The notes under the pieces were generated by a model, which saw only the letters and a list, made by a program, of their open reading frames with translations, was not told where the DNA came from and did not search any database. The position numbers and the translations under genes are program-made. This document shows positions 17,689-27,352 of a stretch of DNA of 64,000 nucleotides, one piece after another (the first letter of the stretch is position 1; the number at the start of each line of letters is the position of its first letter). Origin of the DNA: Jiella endophytica (GTDB lineage: Bacteria; Pseudomonadota; Alphaproteobacteria; Rhizobiales; Rhizobiaceae); assembly GCF_004519335.1 (NCBI RefSeq), contig NZ_SOZD01000001.1, forward strand, positions 310,001-374,000, in the 5' to 3' direction.

Positions 17689-18683
17689 TCGGGCTTGGCC
17701 CGGGTTTCCTCGACGGCGTCGAGAAAGGCCTGCGGCAGCTCGCCGCTCTTGGCCTTGGCCTCGTAGAAGCTCTGCATCTTCTTCACCAGCGGCGAGGTGT
17801 CCATGGTGGTGAAGGTCGCGCCGTCCTTCTCCATTCGGGCGATGGATTCGTCGGCGGTGTCGAACATCAGCTGGCGGGAATAGTCCCCGGCCTCCGCATA
17901 GGCCTTCAGGAGGCCCTCGCGTTCCTTGTCGTCGAGCCCCTCATAGGCCCCCTCGTTGACCATGAAGCCGACCGACTGCCAGTATTCGTCGTTGCGGGTG
18001 ATGTAGGGGGCGACCTCGTTGAAGCGCATGGATTCCACCAGCGCCACCGGCGAGTTCACGGCCTGCACGATGTTCTTGGAGATGCCCTGATAGACCTCGG
18101 TCCATGGCAGGGTGATCACCTCGGCGCCGAGATGGTCCCAAGCCTCGATCGCCACTTTGTTCTCGTGCATGCGCAGCTTCAGGCCCTCGATGTCGGCGGC
18201 CGACTTGATCGGCACGTTGGACACCATCACCCGGTAGGGGCCGCGCAGGATGGCCGTCGGGTCGCCGAGCGGCATCACCCCCGCCTGCTTGCGCGCCTCG
18301 TCGAACCAGCCCTTCACCGTGTCCGACTGCATGAAGCGGCGCCAGTGGTCGTAGTCGTCGAAGACGAACGGCGCCGACAGCCAGCCGAGCGAGGGCTCCC
18401 ACTTCTTCATGTAGCCGAAGCCCTCGGCATAGATCTGGACGATGCCGGCCTGCAGCTGTTCGAGCACGGCGTCTTCCTTGCCGAGCTGCTCGTTCGGATA
18501 GACCTGGATGGTCAGCGCACCGCGCGTGTATTTCTCGGTGAGGTCGGCAAAGCGCCGGAAGACTTTGCCCTCCGGGCTGTCGACCGGCATCTTGGTGGCC
18601 ATCCGCCAGGTCTCGGCGGCGGCGCCGGAGGCGAGCGAAAGCCCGATCGCCAGGGCAAGGGTCAGTCTCGTCAGGGTCTTCAT
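17685..18683 (-). CDS. dctP: TRAP transporter substrate-binding protein (DctP family), second system
   Basis: 332-residue periplasmic receptor with a Sec signal peptide (MKTLTRLTLALAIGLSLASGA, cleavage near AAA-E). DctP features: VYPNEQLGKEDAVLEQLQAG, IEGLKLRMHENKVAIEAWDHLGA and ITLPWTEVYQGISKNIVQAV. It is the first of the three TRAP genes in this cluster and follows the creatininase-family gene by 53 bases, in the same direction. Confidence 0.9.
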   Translation of the reverse strand: MKTLTRLTLALAIGLSLASGAAAETWRMATKMPVDSPEGKVFRRFADLTEKYTRGALTIQVYPNEQLGKEDAVLEQLQAGIVQIYAEGFGYMKKWEPSLGWLSAPFVFDDYDHWRRFMQSDTVKGWFDEARKQAGVMPLGDPTAILRGPYRVMVSNVPIKSAADIEGLKLRMHENKVAIEAWDHLGAEVITLPWTEVYQGISKNIVQAVNSPVALVESMRFNEVAPYITRNDEYWQSVGFMVNEGAYEGLDDKEREGLLKAYAEAGDYSRQLMFDTADESIARMEKDGATFTTMDTSPLVKKMQSFYEAKAKSGELPQAFLDAVEETRAKPE

Positions 18684-18736
18684 GGCTGTCCTCTTTCTCT
18701 GCTTGCGGTCAATGAGGGGAGTGTCTCGAAGGCTCG

Positions 18737-19546
18737 TCAGTCGGAGAGGCCGGGGGCGACATGGTCGCGGATCAGCCCGACGCCGATGGCGACGAGCCGC
18801 TCGGTGAGGGCCTTGCCGGTCTCGGCGCTGGCGAGCTGCGGGTCGCAGCCATAGACGCCGGTCTCGGTCGCCTCGAGCGCCTCGATCGGCACCTGGATGT
18901 CGGCGCCGGCATAGCGCACCGACGAAAACCCCGAGACCTCCATGCCCTTCACCCTGGCGCCGGTGGGCGCGGGGCGCATCAGGTCCGGCCGCAGGAGATC
19001 GGGATAGAAGTGCAGGCCGACCGAGGTCAGCGGGTCGCCGCCATGGCCGGAGCTCTTCGCCGCCGTCTCCTTGCCGAGGATCTCCGGCAAAAGCCCGTAG
19101 GAGACCTTCCAGAGATACATCGAGGGGACGAAGAGCCCGGCCTTCTGGCGCCAGCGCAGCGTCACCTCGGTGATCGCCGGGACGTTGCCGCCATGGCCGT
19201 TGACGATCATCAGCTTGCGGATGCCGTGGCGGTCCAGGCAGGCGAACATGTCGTCCAGAATGGCGACGAGCGTCGCATGAGAAATCGAGATGCCGCCATG
19301 GGAGGATTCGAAATAGTCCTTGCCGCCGAAGGGGATGACCGGCGCGGTGAAGACCTTCAGCCCCTCGGCGCGGGCGGCTTTCGCCATCTCGTCGGCCATC
19401 AGCTCGGCGGCCATGTAGTCGCCCATCGGCGCATGGATGCCCTGATCCTCCAGCGAGCCCATGGGCAGCAGCACGACCGCGTCGGCGTCGAGCTCCTCGC
19501 GGGCTTCCTGCGAGGTCAGATGGGCGATCCGGATCTTGTCGGTCAT
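18737..19546 (-). CDS. Creatininase-family amidohydrolase
   Basis: 269-residue metal-dependent amidase of the creatininase / MftE / ArfB family. The metal ligands are in LLPMGSLEDQGIHAPMGDYMAAE-like sequence (Glu, His, Asp), ESSHGGISISHAT, MIVNGHGGN and the late GHGGDPLTS. Family members open cyclic amides such as creatinine or formamidopyrimidines. The start at 19546 (MTDKIRIAHL) precedes the conserved domain; the open frame to 19918 is within the upstream SDR. With hydantoinase genes in the same transcript, hydrolysis of a hydantoin- or creatinine-like ring is possible but unproven. Confidence 0.82.
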   Translation of the reverse strand: MTDKIRIAHLTSQEAREELDADAVVLLPMGSLEDQGIHAPMGDYMAAELMADEMAKAARAEGLKVFTAPVIPFGGKDYFESSHGGISISHATLVAILDDMFACLDRHGIRKLMIVNGHGGNVPAITEVTLRWRQKAGLFVPSMYLWKVSYGLLPEILGKETAAKSSGHGGDPLTSVGLHFYPDLLRPDLMRPAPTGARVKGMEVSGFSSVRYAGADIQVPIEALEATETGVYGCDPQLASAETGKALTERLVAIGVGLIRDHVAPGLSD

Positions 19547-19584
19547 GCTCGATTCCTCGGTTCGCAGATGAAGCGGGGCGGCAC

Positions 19585-20304
19585 TCAAAGCCCCGGTTCG
19601 TAGCGCCAGTTGACGTGAAGCTCGGCGACGCTGGCGCTGTTCGGCAGCATCACCACCTCCGCGACGAGGCGGGCGAGATCTTCCGGCTGGGTGATCTCGT
19701 GGCGGGGCAGGTCGTCGTGATGGCTGGTCATGTCGGTGGCGACGAAGCCCGGGCAGACGGCGCAGGCCCGCACCCCCTGGTCCCAGCCGGCACGGCGCGC
19801 CGCATGGGAGAGCGCGACGGCGGCGTGCTTGGTCATCTGATAGCCGGCGCCGAGGCCGAGGACGCGCTTGCCCGACAGCGAGGCGAGGGTGATCACACGG
19901 CCGCTGCCGGCGCGGCAAAGGGCGGGCAGGGCGGCGCGGGTCAGTCGGAAGGGCGCCTTGACGTTGACCTCGAGAAGCGCGTCGAGGGCTTCCTCCATCT
20001 CGGCATCGTCCTGGGGCGGCTCGGGCATCAGCTTCAAATCGCGCGCGATGCCTGCATTGTTGACGAGGACGTCGAAGCGGCCGGCAGCCTCCAGCGTCGC
20101 CTCGACGAAGCGCCGCGCGGCAGTGGCATCGGACGCGTCATAGGCGGTGATGATCGGACCGACGGCCTGCAGATCCTCCGGCAGCGTCGAGGGATCGCGC
20201 AGGCCGAGGGACAGCCGGTAGCCCCGGCCGGCGAGTTCGCGGGCGATCGCCAGGCCAATGCCGCGGTTGCCGCCGGTGATCATCGCGACAGGCTGGGTCA
20301 TCAT
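19585..20304 (-). CDS. SDR-family NAD(P)-dependent oxidoreductase
   Basis: 239-residue classical SDR with TGGNRGIG near residues 10-17, NNAG in the middle, ITLASLSGKR for the catalytic serine and YQMTK for the Tyr/Lys pair. The C-terminus is short, with no extra domain. It starts with two ATGs; the first at 20304 overlaps the stop of the dppF-like gene (ATGA), so it is coupled to the peptide transporter rather than to the creatininase gene. The substrate cannot be named. Confidence 0.88.
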   Translation of the reverse strand: MMTQPVAMITGGNRGIGLAIARELAGRGYRLSLGLRDPSTLPEDLQAVGPIITAYDASDATAARRFVEATLEAAGRFDVLVNNAGIARDLKLMPEPPQDDAEMEEALDALLEVNVKAPFRLTRAALPALCRAGSGRVITLASLSGKRVLGLGAGYQMTKHAAVALSHAARRAGWDQGVRACAVCPGFVATDMTSHHDDLPRHEITQPEDLARLVAEVVMLPNSASVAELHVNWRYEPGL

Positions 20305-21293
20305 AGGTCTCCCCTTCGTTGGCTCGGCCCGGACTTGATGCAGCGCACCTTCCAGCCTGACTCGTAAGGGGCGAGGTCGGGAACGGCCGCGGCGCATTCG
20401 TCCGAGGCGAGCGGGCAGCGAGTGCGAAAGGCGCAGCCGGACGGCGGGTTGGCGGGGCTCGGCAATTCGCCTGCGAGGACGGCCTCTTCGTCCACCTTCC
20501 GGGCGGAGATCGACGGCGTCGCCGCCAGAAGCGCGCGGGTATAGGGATGGGCCGGCGCGCCGAACACCTTCTCCGACGGGCCCTCCTCGACGATGCGGCC
20601 GAGATACATCACCACGGCGCGGGTCGAGAGATGGCGCACCACGTGGAGGTCGTGGGCGATGAACAGCATGGTGAGGCCCAGATCGCGCCTCAGATCCGCG
20701 AGAAGGTTCACCACCTGAGCCTGGATCGACACGTCGAGGGCCGAGACAGGCTCGTCGGCGACGATGAAGTCCGGCCGCGTCGCCAGCGCGCGGGCGACGG
20801 CGATGCGCTGACGCTGGCCGCCGGAAAATTCGTGCGGCCTGCGGCCGGCGGCGTTCTTCTGCAGCCCGACCACGTCGATCAGCCGGGCAACCTCTGCATC
20901 GACCTCGCCGGCGGCAACGATGCGGTGGACGCGCAGGCCGTCGGCGATCTGGGCGCCGACGCTGCGGCGCGGATCGAGCGAGCCGAACGGATCCTGGAAG
21001 ACCATCTGCATCCGCCGCGCCAGCCTTCGCCGCTCGGCGCCGGCAACCGATGAAAGGTCGCGGCCCTCGAAGCGGATCGCACCGGCACTGGGGCTTTCGA
21101 GACCGAGCACCATGCGCCCGAGGGTGGACTTGCCGCAGCCGGATTCGCCGACGACGCCGACGGTCTCGCCTTTCTGGACGGCAAGCGAGACGTCGCGCAC
21201 CGCCCAGACGTCCCTGTGCCGGCCGAACAGACCGGTGCGCATCGGGAAATTGCGCGACAGGCGATCGGCCTCGACGAGCGGCGTGCCGGTCAT
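20301..21293 (-). CDS. Peptide-type ABC transporter ATP-binding protein (DppF/OppF family)
   Basis: 330-residue ATPase. Walker A GESGCGKS is at residues 49-56. The Q-loop (MVFQDPFGSLDPRR), signature FSGGQRQR and Walker B FIVADEPVSALD follow. The C-terminal oligopeptide-transporter extension holds CAFRTRCPLASDECA, the cysteine-rich segment typical of DppD/DppF. It pairs with the ATPase half of the adjacent fused protein, overlapping it by 4 bases. Together with DppB and the family-5 binding protein it forms a complete peptide-type importer. Confidence 0.93.
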   Translation of the reverse strand: MTGTPLVEADRLSRNFPMRTGLFGRHRDVWAVRDVSLAVQKGETVGVVGESGCGKSTLGRMVLGLESPSAGAIRFEGRDLSSVAGAERRRLARRMQMVFQDPFGSLDPRRSVGAQIADGLRVHRIVAAGEVDAEVARLIDVVGLQKNAAGRRPHEFSGGQRQRIAVARALATRPDFIVADEPVSALDVSIQAQVVNLLADLRRDLGLTMLFIAHDLHVVRHLSTRAVVMYLGRIVEEGPSEKVFGAPAHPYTRALLAATPSISARKVDEEAVLAGELPSPANPPSGCAFRTRCPLASDECAAAVPDLAPYESGWKVRCIKSGPSQRRGDL

Positions 21294-23167
21294 GTGACCT
21301 CCTCGAAGCGCAGGCAGCGGGTGCGTCGGTCCGGCTCCGGCCAGAACTCGGGCGGCGGCGCTTTTCGGCAGGCCGCGACGGCATGGTCGCAGCGCGGCGC
21401 GAAGGAGCAGCCGGGCGGCATGTGGCCGGGAGCCGGTATCGCGCCGGGGATGGCGACGAGGCGCTCGGCATCGCCCTCGGGGACCGAGCCGATCAGCGCG
21501 ACGGTATAGGGATGGCGGGGGCGGGCGAAGACCTTGGCGACCGGGCCCTCCTCGACCACTTGGCCGGCATACATGACGCAGACCCGGTCGGCGATTTCGG
21601 CGACGACGGCGAGATTGTGGGTGACGAAGACGACGCCCATTTCGGGGCTTTCGCGCTTCAGGTCGGCGATCAGCGCCAGGATCTGGGCCTGGATCGTCGG
21701 GTCGAGCGCCGTCGTCGGCTCGTCAGCGAGGAGCAGCTTCGGGCGGTTGGCGACGGCGATCGCGATCATCGCGCGCTGGCGCTGGCCGCCGGAAAGCTCG
21801 TGGGGATAGGCTCTTGCCCGGCGCTCGGCATCGGGAATACCGACCCGGCCGAGCAGCGCGACCGCTTCCCGTTTCGCCGCTGCCCGTCCGATGGCGCGGT
21901 GGGCGAGGATCACCTCGGTCAGCTGCTCGCCGATGCGGTGCACCGGGTTGAGCGCGGCGCTGGCGTCCTGGAACACCATGGAGATCTCGTCGCCGCGCAG
22001 CTGCCGGTGGCCATCTTCGTCTTCGGCGATGAGGTCGCGCAGTTCGCCGTCGCGGCGCCGATAGGCCGCCGTGCCCGCGGTGATCTTGAGAACGTCCGGC
22101 AAAAGGCCGGTGACGGCGAGGCTGGTCAGCGTCTTGCCGGAGCCGCTCTCGCCGACCAGCGCCAGCGTCTCGCCGGTGCGAAGGCCGAGATTGACGCCGC
22201 GCACCAGCTCCATGCCCGAGCCGATGCCGCCCGGCCTGTCGAGCGAGATGGTGAGGCCTGCGACCGACAGGAGATCGGCGGGAGCGTGGTCCCGCTCAAC
22301 TTGGTCAGGGGCGATGCGCGGCGCAATCGGAGTGGTTCTTCGCCGCCGCAGCCAGATCGCCCCGCCGGCCGGCACGGCGCGCGGGTCGAGCACGCTCTGC
22401 AGCCGGTCGCAGAGGAGGTTGAAGGTGAGGATCGTGCCGGCGAGCGCCACCGACGGCCACAGAAGCAGGAGCGGCGCCTGCTCCATCGCGCCGCGGGCAG
22501 CGCGGATCATCAGTCCCCAGGACGGCGTCGGCGGAACGACGCCGAGGCCGAGAAAGCTAAGGCCGCTTTCGATGACGATCGCCGAAGCGATCACCAGCGA
22601 GATCTGCACGACCAGCGGCGGCAGGACATTGGGCAGCATCGTCCGCAGGACGATCTTCAGCGGATGGGTGCCGAGTGCCCGCTGGGCGGTGACGAAATCG
22701 AGAGCGCGCACCTGCAGAGTCGCGGCATAGACCACCCGGGCGTAGTTCGGCGTGTAGAGGAGGGTCAGCGCCAGGATCAGCGGCCAGAAGCCGGCACCGA
22801 AGATCGTCACGACGAGAAGCGCCAGAAGCAGCGGCGGCAGGCAGAGGATGATCTCGGCGGCCCGGACGGTGAAGAGTTCGACGATGCCGCGGAAATAGCC
22901 GCCGAGAAGCCCGAGCGCCGTGCCGATCAGGGCGGCCGCAAGGGCCGATCCGATGGCGATCGAAAGCGAGGCGCGGGCGCCGTAGATCAGCCGGGTAAGG
23001 ACGTCGCGGCCGAACTCGTCCTGGCCGAGCCAGTGCGCCATCGACGGGCCGGCGAAGCGGTGGGGAATGTCCATCGCCCGCTCGTCGGCGAGTGGCAGCA
23101 CCGGCGCGAGCACGACCAGCGCCAGGATGACGGCAAGGATCGAGACGGGCAGGATCAGCTTGCGCAT
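21290..23167 (-). CDS. Fused peptide ABC transporter permease and ATP-binding protein (DppC-DppD fusion)
   Basis: One uninterrupted 625-residue frame. Residues 1 to about 265 are a DppC-type permease: QDEFGRDVLTRLIYGARASL near 49-68 and the EAA loop AQRALGTHPLKIVLRTMLPN at 161-180. After a basic linker (about 270-295) comes a complete DppD-type ATPase with Walker A GESGSGKT at 339-346, Q-loop Q400, signature LSGGQ at 459-463, Walker B LLLADEP at 478-484 and the C-terminal cysteine segment CSFAPRCDHAVAAC. Normally these are two genes. Fused forms are known in some proteobacteria and actinobacteria, so this is probably real and not a sequencing artefact. Confidence 0.92.
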   Translation of the reverse strand: MRKLILPVSILAVILALVVLAPVLPLADERAMDIPHRFAGPSMAHWLGQDEFGRDVLTRLIYGARASLSIAIGSALAAALIGTALGLLGGYFRGIVELFTVRAAEIILCLPPLLLALLVVTIFGAGFWPLILALTLLYTPNYARVVYAATLQVRALDFVTAQRALGTHPLKIVLRTMLPNVLPPLVVQISLVIASAIVIESGLSFLGLGVVPPTPSWGLMIRAARGAMEQAPLLLLWPSVALAGTILTFNLLCDRLQSVLDPRAVPAGGAIWLRRRRTTPIAPRIAPDQVERDHAPADLLSVAGLTISLDRPGGIGSGMELVRGVNLGLRTGETLALVGESGSGKTLTSLAVTGLLPDVLKITAGTAAYRRRDGELRDLIAEDEDGHRQLRGDEISMVFQDASAALNPVHRIGEQLTEVILAHRAIGRAAAKREAVALLGRVGIPDAERRARAYPHELSGGQRQRAMIAIAVANRPKLLLADEPTTALDPTIQAQILALIADLKRESPEMGVVFVTHNLAVVAEIADRVCVMYAGQVVEEGPVAKVFARPRHPYTVALIGSVPEGDAERLVAIPGAIPAPGHMPPGCSFAPRCDHAVAACRKAPPPEFWPEPDRRTRCLRFEEVT

Positions 23168-23171
23168 CGGC

Positions 23172-24128
23172 TCACCGGGTCAGGCTGATGCGCGGGTCGA
23201 GCACCGCATAGACGATGTCGACCACGAGGTTGAGGAGGACGAAGAGGATCGAGATCACCATGACGATGCCGACCACCTCGGGATAGTCGCGCGCATCGAC
23301 GGCGCTGACGAGATAGCCGGACAGGCCCGGCCAGTTGAAGACGAATTCGACCAGCACCGTGCCGCCGATCAGCGTGCCCATTTCGAGGCCGAGGACGGTG
23401 AGCACCGGGATCATCGCGTTGCGCACCACGTGGCGCTTCAGGATCCTCCGCCGCTTCAGCCCCTTCGCCCGGGCGGTGCGGACATAGTCCCGCTCGAGGA
23501 CGTCGAGCACCGAGCCGCGGGACATCCGCGCGACGACCGCCCAGAGCGCGAGGGCTACCGTCCCGGCGGGCATCAGCAGCAGGAGGATGTGGCGGGCCGG
23601 GTCGACGGCGAAGGGCACGTAGCCGCCGGCAGGAACCAGCCGCAGTTCCTGGGCGAAGATCAGGATCACCACCGAGCCGACCACGAAGACCGGGGTCGAC
23701 AGCGCCAGCGAGGAGAGAAACGAGATGACGTTGTCGATCCAGCCGCCGGCCCGGATCGCCGCCAGCGTTCCTGCGGGAACGCCGAGGAGCACCGCGATCA
23801 GCGCCGCCGTGACGATCACCTCGAGCGTGCGCGGCAGGCGCTGGACGATCTGGCCGGCGACCGGCGCGCCGTCCCGGAAGGAAGTGCCGAGGTCGCCCGT
23901 CAGGATGCCGCCGATATGGTGGGCATATTGCAGCCAGAGCGGGTCGTTGAGGCCGAGCCGATCCCTGAGATTGGCGACCGCCTGCGGATCGGCCGCCGTC
24001 GATCCCTGGCTGAGCAAGACCTCGGCCGGATCGCCCGGCACGAGATGCAGAAGCAGGAACACCAGCGTGACGACGATCCAGACGAGGAACACCGCGACGA
24101 GGCTCCGATAGGTGATGTAGCGGAGCAT
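23172..24128 (-). CDS. Peptide-type ABC transporter permease (DppB family)
   Basis: 318-residue inner-membrane permease with the DppB architecture: an N-terminal helix followed by a large periplasmic loop containing LVPGDPAEVLL, then the core with the EAA motif YVRTARAKGLKRRRILKRHV and the GTVLVEFVFNWPGLS segment. It forms the membrane channel with the permease half of the fused protein 4 bases downstream. Starts 10 bases after the binding-protein gene. Confidence 0.93.
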   Translation of the reverse strand: MLRYITYRSLVAVFLVWIVVTLVFLLLHLVPGDPAEVLLSQGSTAADPQAVANLRDRLGLNDPLWLQYAHHIGGILTGDLGTSFRDGAPVAGQIVQRLPRTLEVIVTAALIAVLLGVPAGTLAAIRAGGWIDNVISFLSSLALSTPVFVVGSVVILIFAQELRLVPAGGYVPFAVDPARHILLLLMPAGTVALALWAVVARMSRGSVLDVLERDYVRTARAKGLKRRRILKRHVVRNAMIPVLTVLGLEMGTLIGGTVLVEFVFNWPGLSGYLVSAVDARDYPEVVGIVMVISILFVLLNLVVDIVYAVLDPRISLTR

Positions 24129-24138
24129 CGGCGGGCCC

Positions 24139-25668
24139 TCAGCCGAGCGCCGTCTCTTCGAGCGTCTCGGGCGAATAGAAGCAGAGCTGGCCCGGCATGT
24201 TGGTGAAGCCGGAAACGGTCTTCTTCATCGCAAAGCCCTGGGACCGCCAGGCGAGGCCGACGATCGGGGTCTCTTCGATCGCCTGCTTCTCCATCTCCTC
24301 GTAGATCGCCTTGCGCTTGGCTTCATCGAAGGTCTGGCGACCTTTGGCGAGAAGCTCGGTCAGCTTTGGTGTCTTCAGGCCGTAGCTGCGCACGAAGCTC
24401 GCCGGCAGCGAGCCGTCGACCAGCTGCGTCATGCCGTCGGGATCGTTGTTGGAGGCGGTGGTTCCCATCACCGCCATGTCGTACTGGCCCTGATTGCCCT
24501 TCTGGACGCGGGTCGCCCATTCCGGCAGGTCGAGGCGGACATTGATGCCGACCATCGACAGATAGGCCTGGCAGACCTCGGCGGTGCTCTGGTGCATGCC
24601 GTATTGCGAGGTCGCCAGCATAGTGCATTCGAAGCCGTCGGGATGGCCCGCCTCGGCGAGAAGCGCCTTGGCCTTTTCCGGGTCGTAGTTCCAGCCATGA
24701 GCGAGATCGGCGTTGTAGTACTCCGAGCCCTCCGCCAGCGGCAGATGCTCGAGCGGCCCGCCGCGACCGTAGAAGGCGGCGGCGACGATGTCCTCGCGCT
24801 TGATCGCATGGGCGATGGCCCGGCGGACCTTCGGATCGTCGAAGGGCGGATGCTCGGCGTTGAAGGTCAGATACATGAACGGCCCGTCGACGGCGTCGAG
24901 CGCCAGCTGGTCGTTCGCCTCGATCTGCTCCATCGCCTGCCAGGGGACGTATTCGATGAGATCGACGTCGCCGGCGTCGAGGGCCGCCACCCGGAGGTTC
25001 TCGTCGGCATAGACGATCGCCTGGATGCCGGCGAGCTTCGGCAGGCCCTCCTTGTAGTAGCCGTCGAAGGCGACGAGGCTCAGGGAAACGCCGCGGTCGG
25101 TCTTTTCCAGCTTGAACGGGCCGGCGCCCATCGTCGTGTCCGGCGCTTCGCCCTTCTTGATCATCGGCATGTTGAAATGGGCGAACCAGCCCGGCAGGAC
25201 CGCCGAAGGCTCCTTGGTGATCATCCGGACGGTCTTGTCGTCCGGCGTCTCGACCTTGACGATCGACTGGAACTCGCCGCGGAAATAGGCGGTGGAATCC
25301 GGCTTGGCGGCTTCCGCGACGTTCCAGGCGATGTCCTCGGCGGTGACCGGCGATCCGTCGTGCCACTTGGCGTCGCGCAGCTTGAAGGTCCAGACGCCGT
25401 CGTCGTCGACCGAGAAGCTCTCGGCGAGTTCGCCGCGCATCTTGCCGTCCGGTCCGAAGCCGAGAAGGCCGCGATGCATCATCAGCTTGATCGTGCCGGC
25501 GGCCGAGCCGGACGACGCCCAGGCATCGAAGCTCGGCGGATAGGCGGACAGGCCGAAGCGCAGCGTGCCGTTGGTCGCGGCGCGCAAGGCCTTCGGCCCG
25601 ACGAAGGTGAGGGCGGCGCCGGCGGCACTCGTCGCAAGGAAGCTCCGGCGGGTCAAACGCATCGTCAT
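24139..25668 (-). CDS. Family-5 extracellular solute-binding protein of a peptide-type ABC transporter
   Basis: 509-residue periplasmic receptor of the DppA/OppA/GsiB class. The N-terminus has a twin-arginine-like motif, LTRRSFLATSAAGAALTFVG, suggesting Tat export. The SBP_bac_5 core includes LRDAKWHDGSPVTAEDIAWN and FNAEHPPFDDPKVRRAIAHA. The start at 25668 is the first ATG after a GGAG site; a second in-frame ATG at 25662 directly precedes RLTRRS. It is followed by DppB, the DppC-D fusion and DppF. The ligand could be a short peptide, glutathione or another modified amino acid. Confidence 0.92.
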   Translation of the reverse strand: MTMRLTRRSFLATSAAGAALTFVGPKALRAATNGTLRFGLSAYPPSFDAWASSGSAAGTIKLMMHRGLLGFGPDGKMRGELAESFSVDDDGVWTFKLRDAKWHDGSPVTAEDIAWNVAEAAKPDSTAYFRGEFQSIVKVETPDDKTVRMITKEPSAVLPGWFAHFNMPMIKKGEAPDTTMGAGPFKLEKTDRGVSLSLVAFDGYYKEGLPKLAGIQAIVYADENLRVAALDAGDVDLIEYVPWQAMEQIEANDQLALDAVDGPFMYLTFNAEHPPFDDPKVRRAIAHAIKREDIVAAAFYGRGGPLEHLPLAEGSEYYNADLAHGWNYDPEKAKALLAEAGHPDGFECTMLATSQYGMHQSTAEVCQAYLSMVGINVRLDLPEWATRVQKGNQGQYDMAVMGTTASNNDPDGMTQLVDGSLPASFVRSYGLKTPKLTELLAKGRQTFDEAKRKAIYEEMEKQAIEETPIVGLAWRSQGFAMKKTVSGFTNMPGQLCFYSPETLEETALG

Positions 25669-25732
25669 TTCGCTGTCTCCGTGCTCGTGGCCGCCTGTCG
25701 GTGGGCCGTGGGGTGTCGATGTCGCCGCCTGG

Positions 25733-27352
25733 TCACTCCGCGGCGATGAGGTCGTTGCGTCGGTCCGAGGCGAGATCGGCGGCGTCGCGCTCCCGCGCCG
25801 GGCCATAGCCGCCGCCGCCGGGCGTGACGATTTCGAGCCATTCGCCGGCGCGCAGCGTGCCCTGGCCGCGCTCGAAGGGCGCAGCGCCGGGCGAAACCTG
25901 GAAGCTCGCGCCGCCGCCCGGCTCGCCGCCGAACAGGCCCCAGCTCCGCGACAGGATGCGGGAGATGTCGACGCGCACCAGGCAGTCTTCGGTCGCCCGG
26001 TAGACCCGGCGAAGCCCCATGCCGCCGCGCCTTGCGCCGGCGCCGCCTGAGCCGTCGACGAGTTCGTAGCGCTCGAGGATCAGCGGATATTCGACCTCCA
26101 GCGCTTCGACCGGAAGGTTGGAGGTGTTGGTCGCGTGGACGTGGATGCCGTCGAGGCCGTCGGCATCAGGGCGGGCGCCGCCGCCGCCGCCGATAGTCTC
26201 GAGATAGACCCAGTAATGGCCGGCCTCCGGCCCACTCTGGCGGGTGCCGGAAAACGTCGCGACCGAGCAGGCCGAATTGGTGCAGGCCGAGACCTTTCTC
26301 GGCGCCGCCTGGGCCAATGCCCCGAGGATCAGGTCGGCGACCCGCTGGCAGGTCTGGACGCGGCCGTTGACCGCCGCCGGATGGCTGCAGTTGAGGAGGC
26401 TGCCGGCCGGTGCCTCGACCCGGATCGGCCGGGCGAGACCGGCATTCGGCAGGACGGTCGGATCGACCACCGATTTGACGATGTAGTAGACCGTCGCGAG
26501 CAGCGCGGTGCGGGTCATGTTGATGCCGGAGCGCACCTGCGGCGGCGCCTCGAAGGCAAGGGCAATCTCGTCGCCGGCGATGGTCACGGTCACCGCGAGG
26601 GGGATCGGATCGTCGAAGTCGAGGGTATCGAAGACGTCCTCGAAGCGCCAGGAACCGTCGGGCAGAGCGGCGATGCCCGCCCGCATCTTGCGCTCGGCAT
26701 AGTCGAGCAGTGCCTTGCCGGATTCCAGCACCGTCGACACGCCGTGCTTCACGCAGAGCTCGGTGAAGCGCCTGACGCCGACCCGGTTGGCCGCCATCTG
26801 GGCGCGCAGGTCCGACAATCTTTCCCGGGGCACCTGGCAGTTCAGGAGGATCAGGTCCTGCACGTCCTTCTGGAGTTGGCCCGCCCGGTAGAGTCGGATC
26901 GGCGGGATGCGCAGGCCCTCCTGGTAGATGTGCGCATGGGCGCGGTCGACGAAGTCCGAGTGGTGGGCGAGGTTCACCGTCCAGGCCACGAGATTGCCGT
27001 CGATGAAAATCGGTTCGGCAAGGACGATGTCCGGCAGATGGGTGCCGCCGCCCTTGTAGGCGTCGTTGCCGACGAAGACGTCGCCCGGCCGCATCTCGGC
27101 GGGCGAATGTTCGGCGAGCACCATCGGGATGAAGTCGAGGAAGCTGCCGAGATGGACCGGGATGTGCTCGGCCTGGCAGAGGGTCCTGCCGTCGCGGTCG
27201 AACAGCGCGGTCGAACAGTCGCGCCGCTCCTTGATGTTGGTCGAATAGGAGGCGCGTACCAGCGCCTCGCCGGTCTCCTCGACGATCGAGGAGAGCGCTG
27301 CGCCGATCACCTCGACGGTGATCGGATCGACGGCTTCGACGTCGCGCGTCAT
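25733..27352 (-). CDS. hyuB: Hydantoinase B / oxoprolinase family subunit (HyuB)
   Basis: 539-residue subunit that, with HyuA, forms an ATP-dependent hydrolase of hydantoins or 5-oxoproline. HyuB features include RDCSTALFDRDGRTLCQAEH, PGDVFVGNDAYKGGGTHLPD, WTVNLAHHSDF and the glycine-rich VTPGGGGYGP at the C-terminus. The start at 27352 (MTRDVEAVDP) gives an ATGA overlap with hyuA; a longer frame in register reaches 29623 across hyuA but is non-homologous. It precedes the peptide-transporter binding protein by 64 bases. Substrate class is certain only to the level of five-membered cyclic amides. Confidence 0.9.
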   Translation of the reverse strand: MTRDVEAVDPITVEVIGAALSSIVEETGEALVRASYSTNIKERRDCSTALFDRDGRTLCQAEHIPVHLGSFLDFIPMVLAEHSPAEMRPGDVFVGNDAYKGGGTHLPDIVLAEPIFIDGNLVAWTVNLAHHSDFVDRAHAHIYQEGLRIPPIRLYRAGQLQKDVQDLILLNCQVPRERLSDLRAQMAANRVGVRRFTELCVKHGVSTVLESGKALLDYAERKMRAGIAALPDGSWRFEDVFDTLDFDDPIPLAVTVTIAGDEIALAFEAPPQVRSGINMTRTALLATVYYIVKSVVDPTVLPNAGLARPIRVEAPAGSLLNCSHPAAVNGRVQTCQRVADLILGALAQAAPRKVSACTNSACSVATFSGTRQSGPEAGHYWVYLETIGGGGGARPDADGLDGIHVHATNTSNLPVEALEVEYPLILERYELVDGSGGAGARRGGMGLRRVYRATEDCLVRVDISRILSRSWGLFGGEPGGGASFQVSPGAAPFERGQGTLRAGEWLEIVTPGGGGYGPARERDAADLASDRRNDLIAAE

